Positions 17,636-25,471 of a stretch of DNA of 28,279 nt are shown here, piece by piece. A program made the translations under genes and the position numbers. The notes beneath the pieces are model-generated. The model had not been told where the DNA came from. It worked only from the letters and a program-made list of their open reading frames with translations, and ran no database searches. Within the stretch, counting starts at the first letter, position 1. Each line of letters begins with the position of its first letter. Origin of the DNA: Erysipelatoclostridium sp. AM42-17 (GTDB lineage: Bacteria; Bacillota_I; Bacilli_A; Erysipelotrichales; Coprobacillaceae); assembly GCF_003480255.1 (NCBI RefSeq), contig NZ_QUIN01000028.1, forward strand, positions 1 through 28,279. The letters run 5' to 3'.

Positions 17636-18514
17636 AAGTCCCTCCGATTGTTGTTAATTATAAAGCATTTATTTGTGCCATAAAAAAGGATTTTTATGGT
17701 ACAAATAAATAATATAGACGGCATAGTTGCTCCTTTTAGAAGAAATAAAATATAATTTTCCTTTTCCAATTCATTAATCGCATCATTAAATTTTTTATTA
17801 GCTTTTACGTATCTTTTAGATTTTCTTTCGTTATACTTTTTCTCAACATACATTTATGCATTTTCAATATTGTCTACTTTTTTCAGTATATGCTTTTGTT
17901 ATAAATAAAGCATATAAAAATTACTTTAATAAGTTGTTGCGAGGTATACCATCACTTGTCATTCGATATTTTAATACTGTAACATCCAAATTTGAAACTT
18001 TATATCATTTCAGTATAATCCTCACATAATGGAATATTCAGCCTTCTAATTCTTCAAGCAACTCTTTTTTTGCCAAACATTTGTTATATTTTATTACTCT
18101 TTTTATTTTGACATACTCTGCTGGAATCGACTTAATCGAATAAAGAATATTACCGTTTTCATCAAGCATTTGTGTTTTTGCACCAATCAAGTCATAGTTG
18201 CCTGCTTTCAAGTAATTTAGTTGTTCCTCAATTCGACTTACTCTTGAACGTCCTTTCTACAAATTTAATCACAATTAGCTAATTTAGCCCTCTATTTAAC
18301 GAGTATGTTAGTCCTAAATTTTTAGAATTTATGTAAAATTTTATTCTATTATCCTTCATATAATACCCATTAATAGTATGTTTATGTATATCATTATCAG
18401 GATTATCTAAATTAATTATAAATTCAGAATTGATTCTGTTGACTGTCTTAAATATATTTTATCTTCTTTACAAGGTATTCCTCTTATATATTCTATCATA
18501 ATAACCCTTTCCAT
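17632..18514 (-). pseudogene. Decayed GT2 glycosyltransferase, homologous to the intact gene at 19544-20476
   Basis: Reading the minus strand in shifting frames recovers, in order, pieces matching the intact GT2 protein: VIM...YLRQSTESILN; FIINLDNPDND; DNRIKFYINSKNLGLTYSLN; SRIEEQLNYLKAGNYDLIG, TQMLDENG and LYSIKSIP; NKCLA then KKELLEELEG; YKVSNLDVTVLKYRMT; and a final 73-codon open frame (17632-17853) with ANKKFNDAINELEKENYI. Frameshifts, several stops and at least one deletion interrupt it. The stretch holding the metal-binding MDADD is lost, so no active enzyme can be made. This accounts for most of the apparent gap between 17636 and 18607. The remaining 93 bases (18515-18607) show no gene and no clear terminator. 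Confidence 0.9.
17667..17710. repeat. 20-bp near-perfect inverted repeat in the pseudogene tail
   Basis: Arms 17667-17686 and 17691-17710 match at 19 of 20 positions around a 4-base loop. There is no T-tract on either side, so it is not a standard terminator. It lies 32 bases upstream of the start of the large membrane protein gene. Only one arm corresponds to sequence in the intact paralogue. Confidence 0.75.
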
Positions 18515-18607
18515 AAAAAATACATACATAAATTATTGTCGATTATATCAAGCAATTATTAATACGTCAAATTCACATTAATAAATTTAAAATCAATTAT
18601 CTTGTGT

Positions 18608-19516
18608 TTAATTATGCTCTTTTAAAAATTTTAAATATTCTACAAGTCCCTCTTTAAAATTCTTTATTTTCATTGGATGTATTGATTTGATTCTTTCATT
18701 ATCTAATATCACTTTTTTAACATCAACACTCCTTGCTTCTTTATATATAACCTGTGGATTAAGACCTATAGCTTTTAATGTTTCTATTACATTATTTAAA
18801 GATATTCCCTCATTACTACTTAAATTAAACACCTCAAGTTCACCATTATAAGTAATTAAAGAACATATCATTTCGCAAACATCATCTATGTAAACGTAGT
18901 CTCTAATTACTTCTCCATTTCCCCATATTTCTATTGGTTCATTTTTGATTGATTTTTTTATTGCAGCATCTACAAAACCAACACCTTTATTATAGTCCTG
19001 TCCCGGTCCATAAGGATTTGAAATACGCGCAATTAATATATTAGAGTGTAATTGTTGCCTATTAAATGTTTTTATTACACTTTCAATGCACAATTTTACT
19101 GAGCCATAATGATTAATGGGCGCAGTAATTGCATCTTCTTGAATCGGTTGCTTTTCTTGAACACCGTATATCGTACCACCTGATGATAAAAAAATAACTT
19201 TAATATTTCTTTTAATACACATATCAAATAATTTTACACTTTGAACAAAGTCTCGTGAGTATCCTTGTAAATATCTCTCATTTGAATTCCCAGGATTAAT
19301 AGTACTTAGAGAATGAATAACTATATCTATATTTTCTAGTGACTTTTCTAGCTCTTGATCATCGAAAAAATCACCTACAATATAATTAATCTTTTTATTT
19401 TTTTTATCTGGATATTGAATATCAAAGGAAAATACATTATAACCACATTTACATAAACAAATACATAGATTTCTCCCAATGAATCCATTTCCACCTATAA
19501 TGAGTATATTTTTCAT
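18608..19516 (-). CDS. NAD-dependent sugar epimerase/dehydratase (extended SDR)
   Basis: A 302-residue extended SDR enzyme acting on a nucleotide sugar. GGNGFIG (8-14) is the NAD-binding glycine motif. D50 sits in the GDFFDD adenine-binding turn. SSGGTIYG (111-118) and Y137-x3-K141 (YGSVK) form the active site. ARISNPYGPGQ and the IRDYVYIDDV region are typical of GalE-like epimerases and related dehydratases. It would supply a modified UDP- or dTDP-sugar to the surrounding transferases. The exact substrate (for example 4-epimerisation of UDP-Glc or UDP-GlcNAc) cannot be fixed. The helix after the glycine motif contains an odd alternating-Cys run, C18, C20, C22 and C24. It lies 27 bases after the intact GT2 gene. 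Confidence 0.88.
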   Translation of the reverse strand: MKNILIIGGNGFIGRNLCICLCKCGYNVFSFDIQYPDKKNKKINYIVGDFFDDQELEKSLENIDIVIHSLSTINPGNSNERYLQGYSRDFVQSVKLFDMCIKRNIKVIFLSSGGTIYGVQEKQPIQEDAITAPINHYGSVKLCIESVIKTFNRQQLHSNILIARISNPYGPGQDYNKGVGFVDAAIKKSIKNEPIEIWGNGEVIRDYVYIDDVCEMICSLITYNGELEVFNLSSNEGISLNNVIETLKAIGLNPQVIYKEARSVDVKKVILDNERIKSIHPMKIKNFKEGLVEYLKFLKEHN

Positions 19517-19543
19517 AATATTAATCCTTCTTTCATTTGTAAA

Positions 19544-20476
19544 TTATCTACTAGCAGAATTAATTTGTACCATAAAAAATCTATATATTTTTTTCAAAAA
19601 TGTAAGTGATACAAATGGTATAGAAATACCCTTCAAAATGAATAAAATATAATTTCTTTTTTCCAATTGATTAATTGCGTCATTAAATATTTTATTTGCT
19701 TTTGAATATCTTGTTGCTTTCTTTACATTATTATTTTTGTCAACGTATTTTTTTGCTTTTTCTATATTTGCAACATGTCCATTCGAATAGGCATTTGTAA
19801 TAAATTCTGCATACAAAAATTGTTCTAATAAATTATTTCTTGATAAACTATTATTTGTCATTCGATATTGCAAAACTGTTTCATTTAAATTTGATACCTT
19901 GTATCCTTTTAAAATTGCTCTTAACGTAAAATCATAATCCTCACATAAAGGAATATTCCTATAGCCATCTAATTCAATAAATAATTCTTTTTTTCCTATC
20001 CATGTTGGATGAGCTAAACATTGATTATACTTGATTATCTTCTTTATCTTATTAAAATCTGTCGGAATACTTTTGATAGAATAAATTGGCTTATCATTTT
20101 CATCAATCATTTGTGTTATTCCGCCTATCAAATCATAATTATTTTGAATTAAATATAACAACTGTTTTTCTATACGATCATACTTTGATATATCATCTGC
20201 ATCCATACGACAAATAAATTCACCTGTAGCGTACTTTATTCCTTTATTAAGAGAAGCCGTTAATCCCATATTTTGCTCATTTACAAAGAATCTGATCCTA
20301 TCATCATTGTTTGCATACTCATTTATTATTCTTTTGTGTTCCTTATTTTGGGGATTATCTAGTATAATTATATATTCAAAATCCTCATATGATTGGTTTA
20401 AAATTGATTCAATTGCCTTTCTTAAAAATATTTCTTGTTCTTTATATGTAGACATAATTACTGAAATTTTAGGCAT
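19544..20476 (-). CDS. GT2 family glycosyltransferase
   Basis: A 310-residue GT2 enzyme. PKISVIMSTYKEQ (2-14), IILDNPQN (37-44), NMGLTASLNKGI (69-80) and the metal-binding RMDADD (90-95) are intact. CEDYDFTLR (about 181-189) supplies the usual late acidic motif. The last ~30 residues are hydrophobic (YILFILKGISIPFVSLTFLKK), so the protein is probably membrane-attached. It lies 1 base after the GT14-type gene and 27 bases before the epimerase, behind GAGGAG. The decayed copy at 17632-18514 is a divergent homologue, possibly from a duplication. Donor sugar unknown. Confidence 0.9.
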   Translation of the reverse strand: MPKISVIMSTYKEQEIFLRKAIESILNQSYEDFEYIIILDNPQNKEHKRIINEYANNDDRIRFFVNEQNMGLTASLNKGIKYATGEFICRMDADDISKYDRIEKQLLYLIQNNYDLIGGITQMIDENDKPIYSIKSIPTDFNKIKKIIKYNQCLAHPTWIGKKELFIELDGYRNIPLCEDYDFTLRAILKGYKVSNLNETVLQYRMTNNSLSRNNLLEQFLYAEFITNAYSNGHVANIEKAKKYVDKNNNVKKATRYSKANKIFNDAINQLEKRNYILFILKGISIPFVSLTFLKKIYRFFMVQINSASR

Positions 20477-20477
20477 A

Positions 20478-21368
20478 TTAGTCTCCTCTTTTTATTCTTA
20501 ATTTTTTATAAAAATAGTCTATAATACTATTATCAACATTCTCATCAAATTTTCTTCCTAAATACTTATTTTTTTCATTTTCTAATATAATTATGTCTTC
20601 TTTGGTAAGTGTTTTAGGATGATTGACCTGACCTTCCCAATTTGTGTATGTAAGAGAATGATGAGAAGATTTGTTATTAAAGGATGTCATCATAAAAATT
20701 GTTTGAAAAAAAGATTCATCAGGGACAAGCGAATTTTTATAGTAGTTCACATACTCTGGATGTTTACTAATAATAGTATACATTTCTAAAACAGCATTGT
20801 ATTGTAGCGTCCACCACTGACTACCAAACGCAAAGGGCAAATTATAATTTTGCTTTCTCTTAAAAAATACCTTAGTCATTCCTCCTGTTATTATTATGTA
20901 AGCAAATTTAAGTAAGATAATTAACTTGTTTCTACTTATCATCCATTGTGGATAATACACTTCCACCCTTTTTCTATACTTATAGTAGTTAGAATTAGTT
21001 TCATCTAATATTTCTATAAAATTTTGGCCTTTATTATTATCTAAAAAACTTTTTAATTCTTGAATATCTTTTATTATGAAGTCTTGACCGCTTATCAAAT
21101 AAACATAATCATATACTTTTTTAGAATTAACCATTGTCTTGATAAGTTGTATTGTAGCATTGACCATACTTACTGATCCCCACTTAATATCAACCCTATC
21201 AGCGTCATCGACATAGATGATATTTGGATAAACCTGAATATCTTTTTTTATATTACTTTTTTTATCCAAGTGTATATACACGTCAATATCACTATCTTGT
21301 AGACATTCTAATAATTTATTAATTTGTTGCGGTGATTTATGTGCTAGCATTAAAAACGCAATTTTCAT
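20478..21368 (-). CDS. Branch-type (GT14, core-2/I-branching) glycosyltransferase
   Basis: A 296-residue protein of the Branch family, whose animal members are beta-1,6-N-acetylglucosaminyltransferases. It has the N-terminal KIAFLMLAHKSPQQINKLL, YIHLDKKS (about 37-44 of this start), WGSVSMVNATIQLI and YVYLISGQDFIIK, the family's hallmark order, then a PDESFFQTI motif carrying conserved acidic residues. Bacterial members occur in capsule and wall-polysaccharide loci and add branching or xylosyl/GlcNAc-type residues; donor here unknown. ATG 21368 is preferred, with GGAGGA 10 bases upstream. An earlier in-frame GTG (21386) would contain that ribosome site. It follows the DUF2304-like gene. Confidence 0.88.
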   Translation of the reverse strand: MKIAFLMLAHKSPQQINKLLECLQDSDIDVYIHLDKKSNIKKDIQVYPNIIYVDDADRVDIKWGSVSMVNATIQLIKTMVNSKKVYDYVYLISGQDFIIKDIQELKSFLDNNKGQNFIEILDETNSNYYKYRKRVEVYYPQWMISRNKLIILLKFAYIIITGGMTKVFFKRKQNYNLPFAFGSQWWTLQYNAVLEMYTIISKHPEYVNYYKNSLVPDESFFQTIFMMTSFNNKSSHHSLTYTNWEGQVNHPKTLTKEDIIILENEKNKYLGRKFDENVDNSIIDYFYKKLRIKRGD

Positions 21369-21378
21369 TTTCTTAAAA

Positions 21379-21384
21379 TCCTCC
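21379..21384 (-). promoter_or_regulatory. Ribosome binding site deciding the start at 21368
   Basis: Minus-strand GGAGGA lies 10 bases before ATG 21368 and overlaps the alternative GTG at 21386, which has no site of its own. Confidence 0.6.
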
Positions 21385-21396
21385 ACTTGTCATTAT

Positions 21397-21735
21397 TTAC
21401 TTTTTATTTTTCTTTTCTTCTAAAGCTATATAGTGATTCAAGTTTTTTATTTTTTCATTTAAAATTGAAATTTTTACTGTTTGTGTAAATACAATAATTA
21501 ATAAAAAAAACATTATTAAGGCGAATACAAAATTTGAAGTGCTAATAAATCCTAAGCTTCTTGCAATTCGATCGATAAAAGGTAAAAATAAACTCATTAT
21601 AATAAGTAATATTGATAACAAAATCCAAATAACTGAATCTTGAATGTCTAGTTGTGATTTGCGTATTTTATTAATAACAAAAATAAAAGTTATAATTGAA
21701 GTTATAATTAAAATAATCTGTAATGTTAATGTCAT
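21397..21735 (-). CDS. DUF2304 small membrane protein, GacJ-like
   Basis: A 112-residue protein with three predicted membrane helices (about 3-20, 32-54 and 65-88) and a basic C-terminal coiled segment (about 88-112). The layout, size and sequence type (IRKSQLDIQDSVIWILLSI) fit DUF2304. In group A Streptococcus the DUF2304 protein GacJ binds GacI and raises its undecaprenyl-phosphate-GlcNAc synthase activity. Here it starts 4 bases after a GacI-like gene, the same pairing. The ribosome site is GAGGT with a 6-base spacer. No catalytic motif is expected. The role as partner of the neighbouring transferase is inferred from family and position. Confidence 0.86.
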   Translation of the reverse strand: MTLTLQIILIITSIITFIFVINKIRKSQLDIQDSVIWILLSILLIIMSLFLPFIDRIARSLGFISTSNFVFALIMFFLLIIVFTQTVKISILNEKIKNLNHYIALEEKKNKK

Positions 21736-21739
21736 GTTG

Positions 21740-22420
21740 CTACCTCTTTCTAAATGATTGAATAAATATTATCGAAATACACATTTCTAACATATATTTT
21801 AGTGATCGTATTGGATTCAAATAGCTTTCTCCAAATTCTCTATCTCTCATTTCTACTTGAACTTCACTAATTTTTTTCCCTTTTTTTATCATATAAACTA
21901 ACATGTCCGGTTCAGGTGGATAATTTCTTTGATTCGCAAATTCATCAAACACAGTTTTTGAAAACATTCTCATTCCTGATGTGGGATCGTTAATTTTTTC
22001 ACCTGTAGTAATTCTTATCAAGAAAGAAATCAATCTACTTCCTATCATTCTAGCTGAAAAGGGTTTCTTTTCATTAACAAAACGAGAACCTATTACAATA
22101 TCATATCCTTTCGACAATTCCTCTGCCATTGTATCAATATAAGATGCCATATGTTGCCCATCACCATCAAATTGAATCATAGCGTCATATCCATTTTCTA
22201 AAGCATATTTAAATCCTATTTGTACAGCACTTGTCAAACCATAATTTATAGGCAAATGAATAACATTAAACCCTTCTTCTTTGCAAATACTATATGTATC
22301 GTCCTTTGAACAATCATCTATTATTACATAATCATTGCTCGTATTTTTTTTTATATCCCTAATCGTTTTTTTAATATTTTCTGCTTCATTATAAGCAGGA
22401 ACTAATATTAGTGTTTTCAT
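21740..22420 (-). CDS. GacI-like polyprenyl-phosphate glycosyltransferase (GT2, DPM1-type)
   Basis: A 226-residue GT2 enzyme close in size to GacI. LVPAYNEAENI (6-16), VIIDDCSKDDT (32-42), QFDGDGQH (83-90, metal-binding D85-G-D87) and NDPTSGMRMF (144-153) are the DPM1/polyprenyl-phosphate transferase signature. A single C-terminal hydrophobic stretch (about 207-222) may anchor it. It probably transfers a sugar (GlcNAc in GacI) from a UDP-donor to undecaprenyl phosphate. It overlaps the preceding gene by ATGA and is followed 4 bases later by its DUF2304 partner. A nine-A run in the coding strand (22344-22352) could be prone to slippage. The sugar is inferred, not shown. Confidence 0.9.
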   Translation of the reverse strand: MKTLILVPAYNEAENIKKTIRDIKKNTSNDYVIIDDCSKDDTYSICKEEGFNVIHLPINYGLTSAVQIGFKYALENGYDAMIQFDGDGQHMASYIDTMAEELSKGYDIVIGSRFVNEKKPFSARMIGSRLISFLIRITTGEKINDPTSGMRMFSKTVFDEFANQRNYPPEPDMLVYMIKKGKKISEVQVEMRDREFGESYLNPIRSLKYMLEMCISIIFIQSFRKR

Positions 22421-23283
22421 TTTTCTACATATACTCCCCTAATTTTTTTAAAATAATCTACTATTCCTCTTTTAACATATTTCATTCTTTTTTTCTTGCT
22501 ATCTAATAACAAAAAATGAACTACTGGTCTTATTGAAAGCATCTCAATAAACATTATTTTATTTCTAATTGGTGTGTATTTTTCTTTAAGTAAATATATA
22601 CAATCCCTTGTTTGATAATATTCTCTAATTGGTGAGCCAACCCTTACTCTCAACGGTCCTAATCTCTTTTCCCCTACACCTAATGTGTGATTCATAATAA
22701 CGTTTTCGCTCATTGTGCACATTTTCCCTATTTGATTTAAGCGCCAACATAAATCCCAGTCTGCCATATCTAAAAAAACATTTTCATTCCAAAAATTGAG
22801 TTCTTTCAACGTTGAATACTTAATTAACATAGAGGATGTAATAATTGAGTTTACATGATATATTTTTTCAGATATAACAGTCTTTACTTTTGGAACTTCT
22901 AGCATATTGCTTGAATTATTAAAATATACTGGTCCAATACACCCAATCTCGTATCCTTTATCTTCAACTTCTAAATAGTCTTTTATCAAATTACTAATAA
23001 AACCATCATTTATTCTAGAGTCCTGGTCAAAAAATATTATGAAATCATCGTCATCGAAATGATATTTTTTTTCTTTTAATATTCTGTTAAAAGCCATTGA
23101 CAGTCCTAGATTTTTACCAAAAAAACAATATTCTATCTTCTCATTATCGGAAGGCATCATTTTTTTATTATTACTAGGACTATTATCACAAACAAATATT
23201 TTATCAACTTGCTTTGAAATAATATCTATATTTTTAATATTTTCACTATCCGGATAATAGCATGTCATTAACGCGGCTATCAT
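22417..23283 (-). CDS. GT2 glycosyltransferase, rhamnosyltransferase (RfbF)-like
   Basis: A 288-residue GT2 enzyme. From the chosen start it reads MIAALMTCYYPDSENI, then FVCDNSPSN, FGKNLGLSMAFN and FFDQDSR. The short-range order and the FDQDS metal-binding motif are characteristic of the RfbF/WbbL-like rhamnosyltransferase group. DMADWDLCWRL contributes the later acidic motif, and MNHTLGVGEKRLG continues the pattern. ATG 23283 forms an ATGA overlap with the acetyltransferase stop, favouring it over ATG 23301. It ends in another ATGA overlap with the GacI-like gene. It probably adds a deoxyhexose such as rhamnose within the cytoplasmic oligosaccharide, a family-based inference. Confidence 0.87.
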   Translation of the reverse strand: MIAALMTCYYPDSENIKNIDIISKQVDKIFVCDNSPSNNKKMMPSDNEKIEYCFFGKNLGLSMAFNRILKEKKYHFDDDDFIIFFDQDSRINDGFISNLIKDYLEVEDKGYEIGCIGPVYFNNSSNMLEVPKVKTVISEKIYHVNSIITSSMLIKYSTLKELNFWNENVFLDMADWDLCWRLNQIGKMCTMSENVIMNHTLGVGEKRLGPLRVRVGSPIREYYQTRDCIYLLKEKYTPIRNKIMFIEMLSIRPVVHFLLLDSKKKRMKYVKRGIVDYFKKIRGVYVEK

Positions 23284-23918
23284 TTTGCTGTCCACTCCCA
23301 TCTATTTTGTATTTTCTTTATTTGAATAACTGATTCAATATTTTCATTAAATAACACCTTATTTTCTTTAATTAAATCATCGTCAATCTTTGAGAAATCT
23401 ATTTTTAATAATTCTTTTATCAAATCTTCAGAGAATCTATATTTTACAATTTTTGCTGGGATACCTGCAACTATTGCATATGGTGGAACATCTTTAGTTA
23501 CAATAGAACCAGCTGCTATAACCGCACCTTGACCAATTTCAACTCCTGATAATATTATAGAACGTGTCCCAATCCAAACATCATCATGAACAATTATATC
23601 ACCCTTACTAACCGCGCTTGTTCCCAATTCACCAAATATTTTTTCATTAAATGGATAAGTAGATATACGATGTAAGGGATGATCAGAGCTTAAAATAAAT
23701 CTAACATCATCTGCAATAGAACAATAATTTCCTATATTTAATTTATATTTATCAACATTGATCAAAACATCTATAGGACCATAAGTCCCTTTCCCCACTG
23801 AAACACAATTAAAATCAGTAATATTAACATAAAAAGTATCGTTATGTTTATTAATTTTTCTCCATTTCATTTCCTTAATAGTAGTTATTATTAATTTTTT
23901 TATTGTTCTCAAAACCAT
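23280..23918 (-). CDS. Hexapeptide-repeat O-acetyltransferase (CatB/LbH family)
   Basis: A 212-residue left-handed beta-helix acyltransferase. Hexapeptide repeats begin near IGNYCSIADDVRF and resume in HDDVWIGTRSIILSGVEIG and GAVIAAGSIVTKDVPPYAI. SSDHPLHRISTYPF forms the protruding loop with the catalytic His. The final AGIPAKIVKYRF closes the repeats, followed by a helical tail. It likely moves acetyl from acetyl-CoA to a sugar hydroxyl of the repeat unit. The start is uncertain: GGAGGG lies only 1 base before ATG 23918, and a TTG at 23912 has a better 7-base spacing. Its stop overlaps the next start by ATGA. A 78-base gap separates it from the flippase gene. Confidence 0.88.
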   Translation of the reverse strand: MVLRTIKKLIITTIKEMKWRKINKHNDTFYVNITDFNCVSVGKGTYGPIDVLINVDKYKLNIGNYCSIADDVRFILSSDHPLHRISTYPFNEKIFGELGTSAVSKGDIIVHDDVWIGTRSIILSGVEIGQGAVIAAGSIVTKDVPPYAIVAGIPAKIVKYRFSEDLIKELLKIDFSKIDDDLIKENKVLFNENIESVIQIKKIQNRWEWTAK

Positions 23919-23996
23919 ACCCTCCAATGATAAAACTAATTATAATTATTCATTTGCATTTAATTCAGTTCTTGTTGTGTAAAATTCAATACGATA

Positions 23997-25445
23997 CTAG
24001 TCTCTTTTTTTTATTTTATCAACTATATTGCTGACAATTGGATAAACAATTTCATTTTTTGATATAAGAAGTAAAAGCAAGTAGGTGAATGCACTAAGTC
24101 CTAAACATAAAATAGTTTCAATATACATATTTAGCTGAAATAAAAATACAATTCTACAAATAATATATATAATAACACACCCTAAAGCAGGAGCAGTTAT
24201 TAAACCTAATAAATTATCAATTTTTATCCTTCTATCGAATTTTGGAATAAGTAATATCAATATCAGTAGCGATGAAGCGGCAGTAGACAGTGCAGCACCA
24301 TTTGAACCAAACAGAGGAATTAAAAATATATTTGCAACTATATTAAATACTGCATTAATACAACAAACTTTCATATAATAATTTTCTTGTCCAGATGGCA
24401 ACAGAATTATATTTCCAATAAATCCTCCACCAAACAACGAAAATAGCAATCCCACTGATAATATTTTCAATGTAGTAGTTGCTGCTAAATAACTATCACC
24501 ACCAACTATATATATAATATTTTTAGAAATTGCAATAGTGCCCACTACACATGGTAACCCAAGGACCACGATCAATCCTAAAATTTTTCGCAATAATGAA
24601 TTAATTTTAGGATAATCATTCTCTACAAAATATACAGATAATCTTGGTAAAACAACCCATAAAACAGACGCGATTAATTGATTTATTATGTTGATTATTT
24701 TTACAGCTGTACTATATAATCCCACATCGAAATCACCCTTTATAAGTCCTAACATTGTGATATCAGAACTATTAAAAATAGTTTGCGACAATAGCATGAC
24801 AAACAAGCACAAAATTGGTTTCATATGTCTTTTCCAATCAATATTCCAAGTAATCTTTATATTACAAAATTTTTTTCTATAAAAGATATTCATAATATTA
24901 GCACCGCTTGTCGATAACACTGTAATTGCAGCATAAAGCATATAATCAGAAGGTTTCTTCACAAAAAGTAACGTTAATATCAAGGCTAGTGCTTCAAACA
25001 CTACAGAACGAATTGTAATGTAAACATAATCTTCCATTGTTGTATTTATCCAATCAGCACCCAATGTTGTAAATAATATAGCTGTGCTTTGAATTATTAT
25101 CAAATTTCTATAATTGTTTAAATCCTTAAATAAAATGATAGATAAAAATAGCAATACATACGCAATAATAGTTGTAAAAATATTGATAGAATATATTTCT
25201 GAAGCCTCCCTACTAAGCTTATTCTTATCATTTTTACATTTAGAGCACTCTCTAACAGCATATGTCGTTATACCTAATGTAGCTATCAAGGAAAAATAAC
25301 TAACATAGGAACTTCCAAAATTAACTTTACCAATATATTCTGGCATTAATACTCTTGATACATATGGAAAGGTGATAAATGGAAAAATTATACTTGATGC
25401 TGTTTTTATTATATTTAAAATCGTATTTACTCTTAAACTTTTCAT
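23997..25445 (-). CDS. wzx: Wzx-type polysaccharide flippase (PST/MOP superfamily)
   Basis: A 482-residue membrane protein with about 14 predicted helices, the normal Wzx/PST size. The N-terminal NTILNIIKTASSIIFPFITFPYVSRVL and YIGKVNFGSSYVSYFSLIATLGITTYAVRE are hallmarks of the family, as is the central DITMLGLIKGDFDVGLYSTAVKIIN. It would flip an undecaprenyl-linked sugar or oligosaccharide to the outer face. In the group A carbohydrate locus GacK, a PST protein, flips the GacI product, so the same job is possible here. A block-exporting role for a whole repeat unit is the alternative. It sits between two GT genes, 26 bases after the upstream one. Ribosome site AAAGGGA. Confidence 0.94.
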   Translation of the reverse strand: MKSLRVNTILNIIKTASSIIFPFITFPYVSRVLMPEYIGKVNFGSSYVSYFSLIATLGITTYAVRECSKCKNDKNKLSREASEIYSINIFTTIIAYVLLFLSIILFKDLNNYRNLIIIQSTAILFTTLGADWINTTMEDYVYITIRSVVFEALALILTLLFVKKPSDYMLYAAITVLSTSGANIMNIFYRKKFCNIKITWNIDWKRHMKPILCLFVMLLSQTIFNSSDITMLGLIKGDFDVGLYSTAVKIINIINQLIASVLWVVLPRLSVYFVENDYPKINSLLRKILGLIVVLGLPCVVGTIAISKNIIYIVGGDSYLAATTTLKILSVGLLFSLFGGGFIGNIILLPSGQENYYMKVCCINAVFNIVANIFLIPLFGSNGAALSTAASSLLILILLIPKFDRRIKIDNLLGLITAPALGCVIIYIICRIVFLFQLNMYIETILCLGLSAFTYLLLLLISKNEIVYPIVSNIVDKIKKRD

Positions 25446-25471
25446 ATTTTCCCTTTCTAGGCTACTTTTCT

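Noticed and set aside
17667..17710. Inverted repeat as an intrinsic terminator
   Set aside because: The stem is AT-rich and lacks a following T-run on the minus strand, so it was kept only as an inverted repeat.
17860..18600. Possible mobile-element or regulatory-RNA region in an apparent gene gap
   Set aside because: Frame-shifted translation accounts for nearly all of it as a decayed GT2 gene. No transposase, terminal repeats or conserved RNA structure are visible.
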